From positions 15,748,001 to 15,812,000 of the forward strand of contig NC_134993.1 in the NCBI RefSeq assembly GCF_050947335.1: DNA of 64,000 bases, given 5' to 3'. This stretch comes from Megachile rotundata (Eukaryota; Arthropoda; Insecta; Hymenoptera; Megachilidae). The notes beneath the pieces were generated by a model that saw only the letters and a list, made by a program, of their open reading frames with translations, did not search any database and had not been told where the DNA came from. The translations under genes were made by a program, and so were the position numbers. Below, in pieces: positions 12,411 to 24,422 of this stretch (the stretch's first letter is position 1; each line of letters begins with the position of its first letter).

Positions 12411-14342
12411 AATCAAAATTCTGTTGAGGTATGAAAATGATCGCTGATCACGAGCGAACAATGGAGATTTGGCCTAAAAAAAACGTAACGGGAGATCGAA
12501 ACGTACACCCGCAACATTATTTCGCGAAGGGACAAAAGCATGGCGTACAAAAGAGGACCGCAACGATCGAGTATGCGCAGGAAATCGATCGGAAGAGCTG
12601 CCCTTACATTCAAGACGAAAAGCCCCGTTTTTTCATGTGTTATTCATCAAAGGGAAACAGGGAGGATGCTTTTACCCCGTGACCCCGATTTTTTTTATTC
12701 GCCTTGTGTCTTCTTCCGCGTTTCCTTTATTCGACGCACGTTTTCCTCTCGAGTACCGAACATATGGTATCCCTTTTTTCCAGCTCGAGAGAGAAGAGAA
12801 ATTATGTAAAGAGATCGATTCTATTTTCGTCCGATTTGCAACGCGTCGATACGTTAGCGGATTTCGCGCGTCTTAACGAGATAACGACCGATTAATCTGC
12901 AGCTGCATGACCTACCTATCGGGATCGCTATTTTTGCGCGTAATCTGACGAAAATTTCATCGAGAACGCCACGTGTCCGACGGGTCGTCGACCGAACCCG
13001 GTAAATCGAAACGCGTGGTTAACGAGGGAAACCGTCGAGGAATCTGGAACGAGCGATATCGCGACGAAAACGAGATAAGCCGGCTGGAGAAAAATCGGTT
13101 GAAAATATGGATGTTTGATCGATACTCTGTGTAACAAATTCTGTTCGTTATATTTTTCTTGTACGCTCTTTTGTAAAAAGGGACAATTCAACAGTTTACC
13201 GTAAGTCTATTTCCAGAGACAAAGTCAAGGAAGTCGGAGGAAATAAATTCCAGGAACTTTTTCCCCCAAGAGCTTCGTAAATCTTGCGTGAAACGGGGTG
13301 GTACACATTGTTACGTTAGCACGATGTTGCGGCCACGATATTTCGAGGTCCAACGAGTTTGAAGCCTGGCCCGGTACCAGAACAACGTAAATAATAGTTA
13401 ATGTATCCGTGTTACGTAACAAACGACCTCGAACTCGGTCGAGTGTGCTCCACGTGCTCCGTTGACCCACTTTTCCCGAATCCCGAAATCTCGTCTCTGT
13501 TTTCCGCTTAATGCACCGGTGCTTTTTGCCCGTCTATTAATGTCGCCGATCGGATGCTAGTAAAAAACCGATCGCTACAGATTTATAAGGATCGATTGAT
13601 AAAGAGTTTGGGTAACTTTGGCCCAGTTGGCGGCTCCAAAGTCTTGCTCCATAAATTATTAGAAAAGGTGACATTCGTTAGAAGTGTCAATCTGTAGAGA
13701 ACTGGGTCGCTAATCGAGCCAAAGTTATCCAAAGAAGTTTCACAGGATCTTACGTCAGTTAACTCGAAATTATCTAATCCTACTAGAAACCAATTATCGA
13801 CGCTGCAAACTGCACGCACGTGACCGTAAACATGTACGACACTATTCTGAGAATCTTATCTGTCCACGCAGTAAATGACAAATCGCGAAAACAGCGTTTA
13901 AGGTCTGTTGCATCACCGATCATTTCCGTGTGATCATCTCGACCGTGCTTTCGGTGACGAATCAACGATTTTTACACGCAACCGCCTTGTTTGGTTATCA
14001 ATTTTGAATCATCCTGGGTGTACAAGGCTTCCCTCTTTGTCAGAAGGGGGCTGATTCATCGAAGGCTCGTTTAGTCCGGTCGGTTGACACATCCTGTACA
14101 CCGGCGAGAAAAATGACCTCGAAGGTCGACGATCACGGTCACCGGTAGGGCAAAGCCCTCAAGGTCGACGGAAGGAAAAAACCGGGCTATTTTCTTCCAA
14201 GCCCCGTTCGGCCGTGATCGTAATGGCTGAATTACGAAGCTCTCAGGGACGGCTGGTATCTAGCGATTCGCGCGAAGTCCTCGCCGCGATAAACATCGAC
14301 AGATTCATCGATAAGGATTCGAACTAAACCAGTTGCAAAGAT
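12411..14342. other. Non-coding stretch, no gene recognised
   Basis: No supported gene. A perfect D-box-type palindrome GTTACGTAAC sits at 13411-13420, and CACGTG words occur at 12970, 13451 and 13817. These may be chance in CpG-rich DNA or distal regulatory sites. Confidence 0.5.
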
Positions 14343-14586
14343 AGTTTTCTTTAGATCCAAATTTCTAGATCTTAAGACTTCTGGCTTTGTTATTAATTCA
14401 GAAGATAAGGTTGCCACAAAGAAACAGGTGAAAGAAAGAGATTTGTCTGTAGTAGTACATCTAGTTTTCTTGAGCTCCAAATTCCTAGATCTTAAGGCTT
14501 CTAACTTTGTTATTAATTCAGAAGGTTGCCACAAGAAAAACAGGTGAAAGATGTACACGAAATCAGAGACAGATTTGTCTGTAGTA
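14343..14586. repeat. Tandem duplication, 120-bp unit, two copies
   Basis: AGTTTTCT at 14343 and 14463 starts two similar copies. Both contain CCTAGATCTTAAG-like and TTTGTTATTAATTCAGAAG segments and end near GATTTGTCTGTAGTA. The divergence suggests an old duplication. Confidence 0.85.
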
Positions 14587-17362
14587 TATCTTGGAATATT
14601 TCAAATATTGGATAACTTGTAATTCAAAATAAACAGCTAAGTACGTCGGGGTAATTGACCGGTTCCAACCCGGGTTAAATGTCACAGCTTCGATACTTAA
14701 TATCAATGAACTTGAGGCTAAATAATTTTTGACGATTATCGACAAACATTTTGTATTCGATTAATAAACCAAAAAGATCGCGATTATCGGACCTATTCAA
14801 ACAGTGCTTCGCACAGATTACCAAATAACACAGCGTATCTTAGTGATATATTTATCAAATTTGCTGTTTACTCGTTTCACCGTACCGAGATGAAAGCTGC
14901 TTCAGGTTTCATCGGTGCGTGCTCGCAGGAAAAAACTGAAGCTCGTGTGCGTGTCGCGAGAAGAGCTGCTTTCTCCGAGTTCTGTTCACCTAGGATTTCC
15001 TGCCTCGCTGCTGGCACGTGATCTTGGAGTTATACGCTCTGCGGTTACGAGCGGTGTTACGTGGACGTCGGCTAACTTGACTTTACGCGACACGGCTGTC
15101 CCTCCCGCGTTCTTTCACCTGTCGAGTCTCTTTCATGAAACGGAACGTCGAAGCCCCGACGAGTAAATTGACCGATCATTATTCGTTACGGAAACTACGT
15201 TACACAAGCTTTCGACTTTTCTGACATATCCAATGACCCGGGCAGATTACGTTGAAATTTTTAACGTCGCACCCTTATCGTAGAGGAAAAAAATTTCTGA
15301 AATAATCTGTGATCGAGTGCAATGACCGATTACTCATTTTTCAAGGTTAATTTGAAAAGATCACCTATGCAATCGGAAATTGCATAATTTGGTTAAAATC
15401 AAGAACCCGCTGGAGCGCAAAAGGCGGGAAAAGAGAAATGCGGGACGAGGAGGGGGACGGAGAAAAAAAGGAAAGAAGTGTAACTTTCACTGTGTAGCTT
15501 CCGCGGCTTCTCTCCGGTGGCCACTTTCTTCGACTCGCGACGATCGATTTTTCCGCGCTCGATCGTGCGACTACGCGTGCGTTACACGAGGGTTAAAATC
15601 CTCGGGATAAAATTAGCCCCGTGAAAGAAGCGATGAGGAGAGAGAAGCGTGAACCGCCCGTCTACGAGCGTGTATTAATAGTAACAGTTGCTATCGTTTG
15701 CGTTAATTAATCGACGATTGGCAACTATTTATAACGAGAGCCGATCGACAGTTCAATCGATCGGCACCTGCGACGATTAATGAAACGATCGTCAGAATGG
15801 TAAACAGCGGTGAGCAACGTCTGTTGACCCAATACGCCAACCAACTATCGATACAAGTTATCGAACCGCCATGTTCGAACGCTTCGGACTAATCTTTAGT
15901 TCATAAACTTCTTCGGATGGTAAAAACAAAGTTATAGTTTAATTGGACGCAAAATCGATATGATACAATGAGGGAAATTAAACAAATACCAGCAAAAATA
16001 ACTTGATGTACGAAAGATAGAGTTCAATCAGAAGCCACGATGTAATAGTCGATATGTCAACGACCAAATCATCGACCTTTCTCGTGCCCCAATCTGCGCG
16101 AACCAGCTGTTTCCTAAACTTTCTATTTTTTGTCGCATTCGCCTACGCATCGATGCAAGACGTCCAACTCTTCTCTTTTTTAAGCGTTCCATTTATTTTG
16201 AAAAAACTTCGAAAACTCACGAGACCTCGCGGTAACAAAACAATCGAGACGTGGCCTCGCGATTATCGCGGATACCCATCGGCAAAAATACGCGAGGCCG
16301 AAGAGGGAGATTTATCGGAACATCTGGCGCGAATGTAATTGCAATCGATTCGTAAATACTAAAAATGTTAAGGGCGATATTTTTTCAACCTAACTTTCCT
16401 CGCCTTTATCAGGAACTGCAAGAGTTATCTCCGTACTGACCCGTGCCAAATGTAATAACTCTCCCTCCTCCTGTTACGATAATTCGGTATCCAGACCCGA
16501 TAACGGCTTTATCAACACGCTCCTCCAATATTACAACAATTTAGCAATTACAACGGGCTGAAGATATACACCGTTCCACCGTAATCTGCACTTCAAAATA
16601 TTTATAGACTCATTGTGAATGCGAGGCTCTAATGGTTCTTACGCGTCCTTTACGCGTTAGATTACCCGGTAAATCATCTCGAGTTTAATAAAATTGGAGA
16701 ATCATATTTAACCCTTTGCACTCGAAGGTAATTTGACTGTTTGCAAACAGCAACTTTAAAACTTATTTAAAAACTTAAATGAATTCTTTTGAGGTTATTA
16801 TTTCTCTACCAATAATTCCCGCTATTGTTTGTTTCACTGTGTTTATACATCTCACGTGTCATTATAGAATCGTTTAAAAAATGCTTATTTTAAATTATTG
16901 TATTAAATAAAATGGTGATTGAGACTCTCGAGCATAAAGGGTTAAACAGTACCCATCAAATTTATATAACATTTAAATGTCAACTTGAAGAATCAGTAAA
17001 AGGAGTATAAAAATATTGAACAGGGAAGAAAAAGGTTGCGATAAAAATATAAAGGAAGAATTACGCGTCGTTACGTAAGGAATTACACTACGAAAAAGAA
17101 TGGTCAGACATCGTTGACCTTAGTCACTAAAATCAAGGGCCACAGTTCTCTCCCCGATACATCCTTCTTTCCCTGGAATCCACCACCTTTCTCGTGCAAT
17201 GCTCTTGAAATGGGTCGACCAACACACACACGCGCGCACACGTAACGGCTTCGTCTTTTTATCGTACATTTCACCTTTCTACTTTGCAATCAAGCACTTT
17301 CATATTGCTTTCACTTGGCCGATGAAAGTACCGTCCGACAGCCAAGTAGGCTCCCGTCCTTT
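14587..17362. other. Non-coding stretch, no gene recognised
   Basis: No protein-like frame and no RNA gene was recognised. CACGTG is present at 15015 and 16853. Locally AT-rich around 16,700-17,000. Confidence 0.5.
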
Positions 17363-17648
17363 TATACGGGGTGGCCAAAAAGAAGCGTACAAACCAATAC
17401 CTTAAACTTGACCGAAATCTGCTTATTTTGCTTAGGTTATATATAAAATTTTGTAACTTGTGAAAGCATTCTCTAAAACTAAAAGTGAGAAGGATGCTTG
17501 TACTTCTAGAAGTAACTTCACTGAAAGGAATGAATTTAGATAATACTATTAAATGATGTTAAACAGCAAATTTGACTCAATCGAGAGATAAAGTATAATG
17601 CGTTGAGTCTATATGTGAACGAGTGTTTCTTTTAGGACACCCGGTATA
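17363..17648. mobile_element. Candidate MITE with 24-bp terminal inverted repeats
   Basis: The left end reads TATACGGGGTGGCCAAAAAG and the complement of the right end reads TATACCGGGTGTCCTAAAAG. About 20 of 24 terminal bases match. The 286-bp interior is AT-rich and non-coding, and the ends start with TA, compatible with a TA target duplication. This fits a short non-autonomous DNA transposon of the Tc1/mariner-like type; the family assignment is inference. A smaller element with a related GGGTGTCC end lies at 37616-37739. Confidence 0.65.
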
Positions 17649-20600
17649 CACTGAACCGTCGGAGTCATTTTCGTGTTTGAGATTTGGAATTCAGGGGTCA
17701 GTGAACTGAACAAACTGGACAACGAGATTCCCTACGACTCTACGATCGTAGTTCGGTATCTAGATTACGTCTTTCGCTAGAATAGCAATAAGTGGGATAA
17801 GAGCAAGATAAATTAGGGCTGGTATTGGGTGGCACGTTCCGTTTATCGATCCTATGCAGCTATTAGATTACTAATCTCGTCCTTCGATGACGTTACCTAG
17901 TAACCACAAAATTTTATCGCCTAAGGATAACGACGAAATTTTCCAGATTTGCAAAATTCATAAAATGGCGAATTGTAGAGACGCGAGAAACATGGGAGCA
18001 TTGGACATTATTCCTGGCACGTAAACTGCTTCAATTATACAAGTCGAAACGATGTATATTTAATTCTATGGCGGCGGTACTCGTGCAATGCCAATTAACG
18101 CTAATAAATAACCCTTGTAACCGTATTGAATCGGGTACGAATGCTCATGACCTAGACCTATGAAACGTGTTACAGCAAAAATAAAATCACCACGAAATAA
18201 TACAAAGTACAGAAATAAAAGTACGCACCACAAAAAAGTATATAGACGAATGAAAGTACATGAAAATTAAAAAATATCGCGTTAAATGAGTGAACCTGTA
18301 TCCCCGGTACGAAAGCGTTTAAAAATCTCCATCGAATGACGATTTAATTACGATCAAACATGATATCAGAACACGTAGGTGTGTGTATTAAGAATACATA
18401 AGAAGGTGTACGCGCGGAATAGAAATGCAGACACGCTAACTGAAACGTTCGCACGCGCAATCTGGATTACACTTGCATCGTCACTATTACTTGAACAGTT
18501 ACACTTTCTCTCGAAGAAAGAAAGAAAGAGAGAGAGAGCAGCGATTGCAGTGACGGGGAAATGATGGTTGAAACGAGCTTCTTATTCAAAATATGCACTC
18601 TCTCCGGTGCATTAATGGCCACGCGAGCAACAGTCGGATGAATATGTTCTTAGATAATAGGAGAGCATTATTTTCGAACGGTCGCGTTACGAAAGCGGCT
18701 TGAAATCGCCTTAAGTAATTATTTTATTAATCGAGGAATTGAACCGAGGCGAATCAGCGATTTCCCACGGACCTTCGATTTTTATCTCCTAATTGCAGAC
18801 TTCTGATAAAAACGTCTTATGGAAGTATGATACTGAGAAATCCCTCGGAATGATACTAAATGAACTAACAAATTAAGGACAAATTAAATTAAGAAGTACT
18901 GAAAGCTCGAGTGTTTCGAAATCGGTAATTCGATCCGCGAGAACTGATTATAGCTGGCAGTATTTTCCCAGCGGTTCACGTTAATTGGGTGTCGAAGGAA
19001 AGGCGGTATCTGACCGTGGACGAACCGCAGAACCGGTCGTGTGCACCAGGATTTCGAAACGGCGAAGAAAGCTCGTTTTAATCGAGATAGTCGAGGTCCC
19101 ACCGCGGCCTTGCGCGTTCACCAACGATAAACGAGGTGATTGGCCGACAGTCGACTTTCTTTTCAAATCGCGCTAACGATGATTTCGCGAACGCGAAAAA
19201 CAATGCGGAAATTTTCTCCGCCGTTCGAACGTCTCCTATTGTTTCGCTCGACGATGATGCCCGCCGCTCACGGAGAATGGAAAGGATTTAATTATAACGG
19301 GCCTCTTTCCACGGGCAAAACCGCGTTGGTAAATAGAAAATAAAACGGATTGCACGCCGATGAAAGTTGGATACATTCTCCAGAGAGCGAACTTCCCCAC
19401 GTTTCTTGAGCGGGTTTTGTCGTGAACCGCAAAAATATCTTTATTCGAAATTGCAGTTGCGACGTATTACATTTTTCCCGCGCATCAATTACGTTCCATT
19501 TTTCTGCGTGCCCGAAGTGTCTATTTCTGGAAAAGCGGGGTCGTGGACGAAGTAAATGAAACGTCGAAAATAACCTCGGATTATTCGACCAACGCAACAA
19601 TTGAGGGGATCGTTTTCGAAAGAAGCGAGCCAAATAGCGAGCTGCGCGATTAACTGCGCAATTGCCTTTTCTTAAACTACGCAAATTTCCGCAGTTTTAC
19701 CTTTTACTTTTGATATGGTGCGACACAAGTACCCAAAGACGCAGCGTTTAGAAATAGTTATTGCGCCCCGCAGTTATAAGCATCGTATTACGCCGTCGCA
19801 CAATAGAAATAAATATCGTATTTAAGGAATCGTGAACGCGTGACTTGTGCATCGTAACGAGTCGAACGTCGCTCCGATCGTAGTTTTCTTCGTCGTTACA
19901 AAACTTTGGTAAATCTGGCATCGGACCAATCGATCGCGAGCTTTTTATTTCGACCGAAGAAAAACCATCGACACGATGGAAAGTGCAACGGACAGCCGCG
20001 CCATCGAGGCGATGCACGTAGCGACGCGTCCTTGAAATTCCAAATTCGCCCGCCATAATAAACGCGTCGGGCGATCATTATGCGCGTACGCGCGATCTAT
20101 GCAAACGAAACGCGGCTGAAATCGCGATCTTCGTACAATGGCGCTCTCAAAAAATTGGCAAGAGCTCAGGGAACAATGAGTTTACACATTGGCGTATATC
20201 CTCGACAGCTTTAAAATTCTTGCGTTATGTCACAGGCGAGAAATGATCAACGTAATCAGCCGTTAATAAGGGATCTTGAAGGGAGACCTCCCCTTTGATG
20301 AGGATTCCTCTCGCTTAATTTCCCGTGATTACGTTGCAACGCAAATTTCCGTATCGATTTCTACGTTCGAGTCGGCGGCACACGGTCGCGAGGATTCGTT
20401 CAACCGGCTAGGCCTGGGTGAGAACATGCTTGCATAAAAAGCGAAGGTGACCGACGGTGATTCATGGGGGCTGATGCCCTCGTTGTCTGGCATTCGGCTC
20501 GTAGAGGATGGAGGTGAAGCAGGAGGCGGAGGGTCCTTGCAACCGACTCGTCCAAGTGGCGCTCACCACAGACCTCAGGCTCTTTGTTTTTCGCCAGCGA

Positions 20601-21594
20601 TGAAAATTCGACCTGTCCGCCACGCCTACTAACCCCATCCCGACATCAATTTCTTAGTCCGTCTTTTTTCTCCTACCGCAAAAACCCCGTAAAAAACTTG
20701 TGACCTAACACGAAACCTTAAAGCGGACCTGTTCACGAAGTGCTTTGGGTGCGACAGTCATCGCGTGTCTGTTCGAACGATATCGGTTTGTCAGGGCAAA
20801 TTGGTGGACAGACTTTAGGATATTAAGATGATTCGGATATTGCCTCGAGCCTATATGTTGTCCTGATATTTGTTAGGAAACTTCAGATCAGTACGACACT
20901 TTTGACAAAGTATGACATTAGTATGGCAAAAGATTTTTATCACAAAATCATTTTGCTAATAAACTACCTATACTAACAATTAGATAAATCTCTAATCCAA
21001 GTCTATGCAAGTCTATAGTACCCTATGTAAAGATAAGGTGCTTGTAACTTTATGCAACATTTCGAAACGGCACCGATGTCGTCATGCTTTCGCTGAGCAA
21101 ATGTTTCGATATGAGATGAAGGTTGTAATAAAGTCCGAATAAAAATCTACTACGACTAAGAGAAAATCCTTGCGAAAGATCAACAACAAACTCGAGAGGA
21201 GAAGTATAAACAAAGCAAGATAAAAAAGAAGGCGTACGAGGCGCACGAAAGAGACGAGGCGCTCGGCGTGGTCGCGCGCCGCAATCTAATCGCTCGTACG
21301 GCAAAATGTTCGAAAGATTTGATGCACCTAAGCGTCGAGGTGGGGAAGAGTACGACACTGGTCGGAGGGGAAGAGGGAAGAGCAAGAGTGGGGACGAAAC
21401 GGTCGGCACTCTGACGCAGAACGGGCTGGCAGTGACGCGGTGGGGATCGAACATAAACCGAGCATAAACCAGGCATAAACTTCCCCCGGCGGGTGGATCT
21501 GACCCCACCATCGTCGAAAAGCTTCTCACTACCACGACGATCGAAGGCACAACGCCGCCAGACGCGATCACGTACACACGGACACACGTGACCG
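17649..21594. other. Non-coding stretch upstream of the predicted vrille promoter
   Basis: No gene can be supported. A GA-rich microsatellite-like tract lies near 18505-18540. A GC-rich patch at 20400-20632 contains a short open frame starting MPSLSGIRLVEDG at 20473 that could be an exon but has no recognised homologue. Three direct copies of an ATAAAC-containing 10-11 bp unit lie at 21451-21480, just upstream of the promoter. Confidence 0.45.
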
Positions 21595-21716
21595 CTCGCG
21601 TCAGCCTTCCTCGCATCAAACTCCGAAGCCAGAGCACATTGGGGCCAAGACGGCAGTCGCGAGTCTCGCGCAGAGTGCAGTCAGTTTGCAGGCAGACACC
21701 TAAGCGAGTGGACGTG
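21595..21716 (+). promoter_or_regulatory. vri: Predicted distal vrille promoter (E-box, Inr, DPE)
   Basis: A CACGTG E-box lies at 21595-21600. An arthropod initiator TCAGTT lies at 21681-21686, with the predicted +1 A at 21683. GGACGTG at 21710-21716 fits the DPE consensus and begins exactly at +28, the spacing required for Inr-DPE promoters. There is no TATA box. The E-box sits 88 bp upstream of the start, as expected for a CLK-CYC target. Linking it to vrille is inference from strand, the downstream donor site and the lack of another gene before 34.5 kb. Confidence 0.6.
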
Positions 21717-22195
21717 CGTCTCTGCCGTGGAACACTCGTGTTCTGTCTCGTCGTTTTAATCGGACCAGACCTCTGCTACAACAGAGGACCTGACACCGTC
21801 ACCTGCTCGACAGAGTTCAAGTTCAATCGACACGCTCAGTGTTCTCTTCGTGTGCCTTCTTTATCGATTTTTCCCTCGTCGAAGACGTTTGCCGAGAATC
21901 ATCGACGGGCTTTTATTTGCTTTTGGTGTGATATCGCGACCACGTTCGACGAGAGGAGCAACAGGAGCGATCCCGTTGGATTTTACTTATTCGTACAAGA
22001 AGACGTTTCGTTATGACGGTGATTCTCGTTACGTTGGTTCGTCGAATCAACCAGTGACCGTCTCCGTGTATCGCGGATAAAAACTTTTTGACTGATCGAC
22101 CGAGGAGCCGCGTCTAAGTTTGACAATCATCGACGTGGCTAAAGTGGATCGCTGTTCCGTCGTTCGATCGTGTTCCAGAGAATCTTTCAAAATTG
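21683..22195 (+). other. vri: Predicted vrille 5' UTR exon 1a
   Basis: The segment runs from the predicted start at 21683 to a strong donor (TTG|GTGAGT) at 22196. It contains no ATG for the first 330 nt, then a single ATG at 22013 that opens a 14-codon frame ending in TGA at 22057. ATG depletion across such a length supports a genuine leader. Splicing to the acceptor at 34510 would remove an intron of about 12.3 kb. Not confirmed by transcript data. Confidence 0.5.
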
Positions 22196-24087
22196 GTGAG
22201 TATTCGTGTTTTACTTTTGACAGTCTTTTCCTTTTCCAAGCTTGCAATCCTTATCTTCCCAACTTACAGGACTTTGAACCAAACCCTCCCAGTGTCTTCC
22301 GTTGAGGACTATCATTCCGATACACGGACAGACGTCAAATCCGTGAATCGTTGGGAATTTTCGAGCCGCGACGATTATTTTTAGAACCATCGAAACGATA
22401 GCGAGTCATTCAACGCGTTCAAAAATCGAGAGAGAGGTGGAAGCGATGGTAGGCTCAGATCGGTTCCGTTTCGCGATATCGAGAAAAGACCCTGAATTGT
22501 CGCGAAGACTGACCTTCGAGTGACGCAACGTCTGCAATTCGCGGGCGCAATAAACCTTGTGCATTCATTGTTTTTGTCTCGATCGATTTCGCCTCGCCAC
22601 GTATCTTATCTGACCTTATCGCGCCTGAATCATTCGCTTCTCTTCGATCGAACCAAAAATTTTCTACTTACTGGCAAAATAACTCTAGAGACTAAACTCG
22701 AAAGGTTTCAAACACGGGAAAAGGCTGACGCTTACGAAAGTCTCGTGCAACGCGTGAGCAACGCGGTAACCGTTGCGTCATTCGTGACGAAGCGAAGACT
22801 CCGATTCTTATCTAGCGTACATCCTATACCTGGCTCGTTTCCCAAATCTTTTCGACGTTTTCGGGAAAATTCCTGCGGTTTTTGGACTGTTGCGGTCTGT
22901 GACGCGATGGTAAAATCCGTTGCCTCTTATCGAAAAACTCGTTTGGGCTATTTTTTGCGTTATAGAGTGAACTTAAATTTAGGTACCCAAGAAAGTTATG
23001 CATTTAGATTCTATAAAGTGTATGCGATGTAAAATAACAGGCAAAATAAACAGCAAAAATTATCAAACTATAGTTAAATAGCTGTGTTGGATCAAGTTCC
23101 CATGTGTCTAATTTTAAATTTAATTAGATAATTGTTTAAGTGATCCAACATAAAAATGATAACAAAAGATAGACATCATTGGTCATTTTGAGCACTTGTA
23201 ACTTTTGATGTCTAAAGATACCTTTACTTAAATTGTAGTCTAATGAATACTATTGTAGTCTGATGAATTTTATTAAGTAACAACTAAATGCATAGTATGA
23301 AGAATGTTGGAGATGCAATTTCGAACATCCACGTGACCGATACCACGTCGAAGACGACTCGATCGATCGCGATCCTCGTCTGAAACGGGAACTGCCCCCT
23401 CTTTTCTGGTTCGCGTTTTGCGCTCTCTATATCCCCCCATCCTTGATCGATCCCACTACTACTTGTCCTCTCCACCGTCATCGTCGTCGTCGCCACCTTC
23501 TCTCTACTATCGTGGCCCCCGAACTGGGCCACGGCCTAATTTGCAGAACTCTCAGCCTCGTCGTAGCGTAAAGCGCGTGTGTAATAAGCTTCACGGACTT
23601 GGAGCGAAGGGCACGCACGTGTACCAACAGACCCGACTCGAGAAAACGTGGTCACGATCCCTGTTCCAATATAAATAATATCAAACGCGTATGCAAATGT
23701 CAGGTGAATGCACCTGTCTCAAAAACCGCGAACGTTTTAATACCTTGATAATCGTAAATAGGGTGATCGATATGCACATGGACAGCTTATCGAGTCTCCC
23801 TTTGAAACGCTATCGAATCGCGCAAGGTTATAACGTCGATACGTATGTATCATCGTTTTTAACTTATATATAGGCCGCTGTAAAATTTTCATATCATATT
23901 GCAACGGTGAAGTATCTCGAATGATATGAGGTCATTCGTCAACCGGGGGGCTTAGCGGACTCGCGTTACGCGCATTGTTGCAGAGCCTCGGTTATCTCGA
24001 TCGGTCGATCTAGATTGTGTTTGGTGTCACATCAATCCGGATTAGCGGTATCTACGCTCCGCGGAAATGCATGACGCGAGCGCGCGT

Positions 24088-24123
24088 TATATTAGCGTGC
24101 ACGGAGACGCGCGAACGCAGTGC
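24088..24123 (+). promoter_or_regulatory. vri: Predicted second vrille promoter (TATA, CAGT initiator)
   Basis: TATATTA begins at 24088. A CAGT initiator follows with the A at 24119, so the TATA sits at -31, the canonical distance. The following exon (24119-24223) ends in a good donor. It lies 2.4 kb downstream of the distal promoter and immediately before the E-box cluster. Confidence 0.45.
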
Positions 24124-24223
24124 GAGCGTAGACGTGGAAGGCAACGAATCGCGAAGTACAATTTCTTGATACCGTTCTCCGTAATAACGTCTATACACAT
24201 CGATTGAAGAAACATTTCAGCAG
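24119..24223 (+). other. vri: Predicted alternative vrille 5' UTR exon 1b
   Basis: This 105-nt segment follows the TATA/CAGT promoter, contains no ATG, and ends at a consensus donor CAG|GTAACG (GT at 24224). If spliced to 34511 it would give the same protein as exon 1a. This is inference from core-promoter spacing and the donor only. Confidence 0.4.
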
Positions 24224-24403
24224 GTAACGTTTTACAAAATGTATACGTGGATTTACGCGGGTGGGACGGTTCTCAAGCGAGTTTCGTCGATTGGCGGTTT
24301 ATCAATCATATTAGGAAATATCAAGCTCTCCGTTGTTCCCGATGACCTTTTCGCGTTTGTATTATGCAACGAAGGTGAATGGTCTAGCGTAACACAGCGC
24401 GTG

Positions 24404-24422
24404 CACGTGTAGGAGTCACGTG
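24404..24422. promoter_or_regulatory. Tandem E-box, CACGTG-N7-CACGTG
   Basis: CACGTG at 24404-24409 and again at 24417-24422 are separated by exactly 7 bp (TAGGAGT). Paired E-boxes with 6-7 bp spacing are a known configuration for cooperative CLOCK:BMAL1/CLK:CYC binding. The pair lies 285 bp downstream of the predicted second vrille start, in a gene that is a direct CLK-CYC target in Drosophila. Confidence 0.65.

Noticed and set aside
14129..14219. Distant inverted pair CGATCACGG and CCGTGATCG
   Set aside because: The arms are only 9 bp with a loop of about 70 bp, which is weak as a structure in CpG-rich DNA.
21050..21637. 195-codon open frame on the minus strand upstream of the vrille promoter
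   Set aside because: It overlaps another open minus-strand frame, has biased CpG-rich composition, and shows no domain, signal or splice context. Best explained by stop-poor GC-rich promoter DNA.
22520..23032. 170-codon open frame on the plus strand
   Set aside because: It has no ATG near its start, no recognisable domain, and lies in the predicted first intron of vrille. Length alone is not enough.
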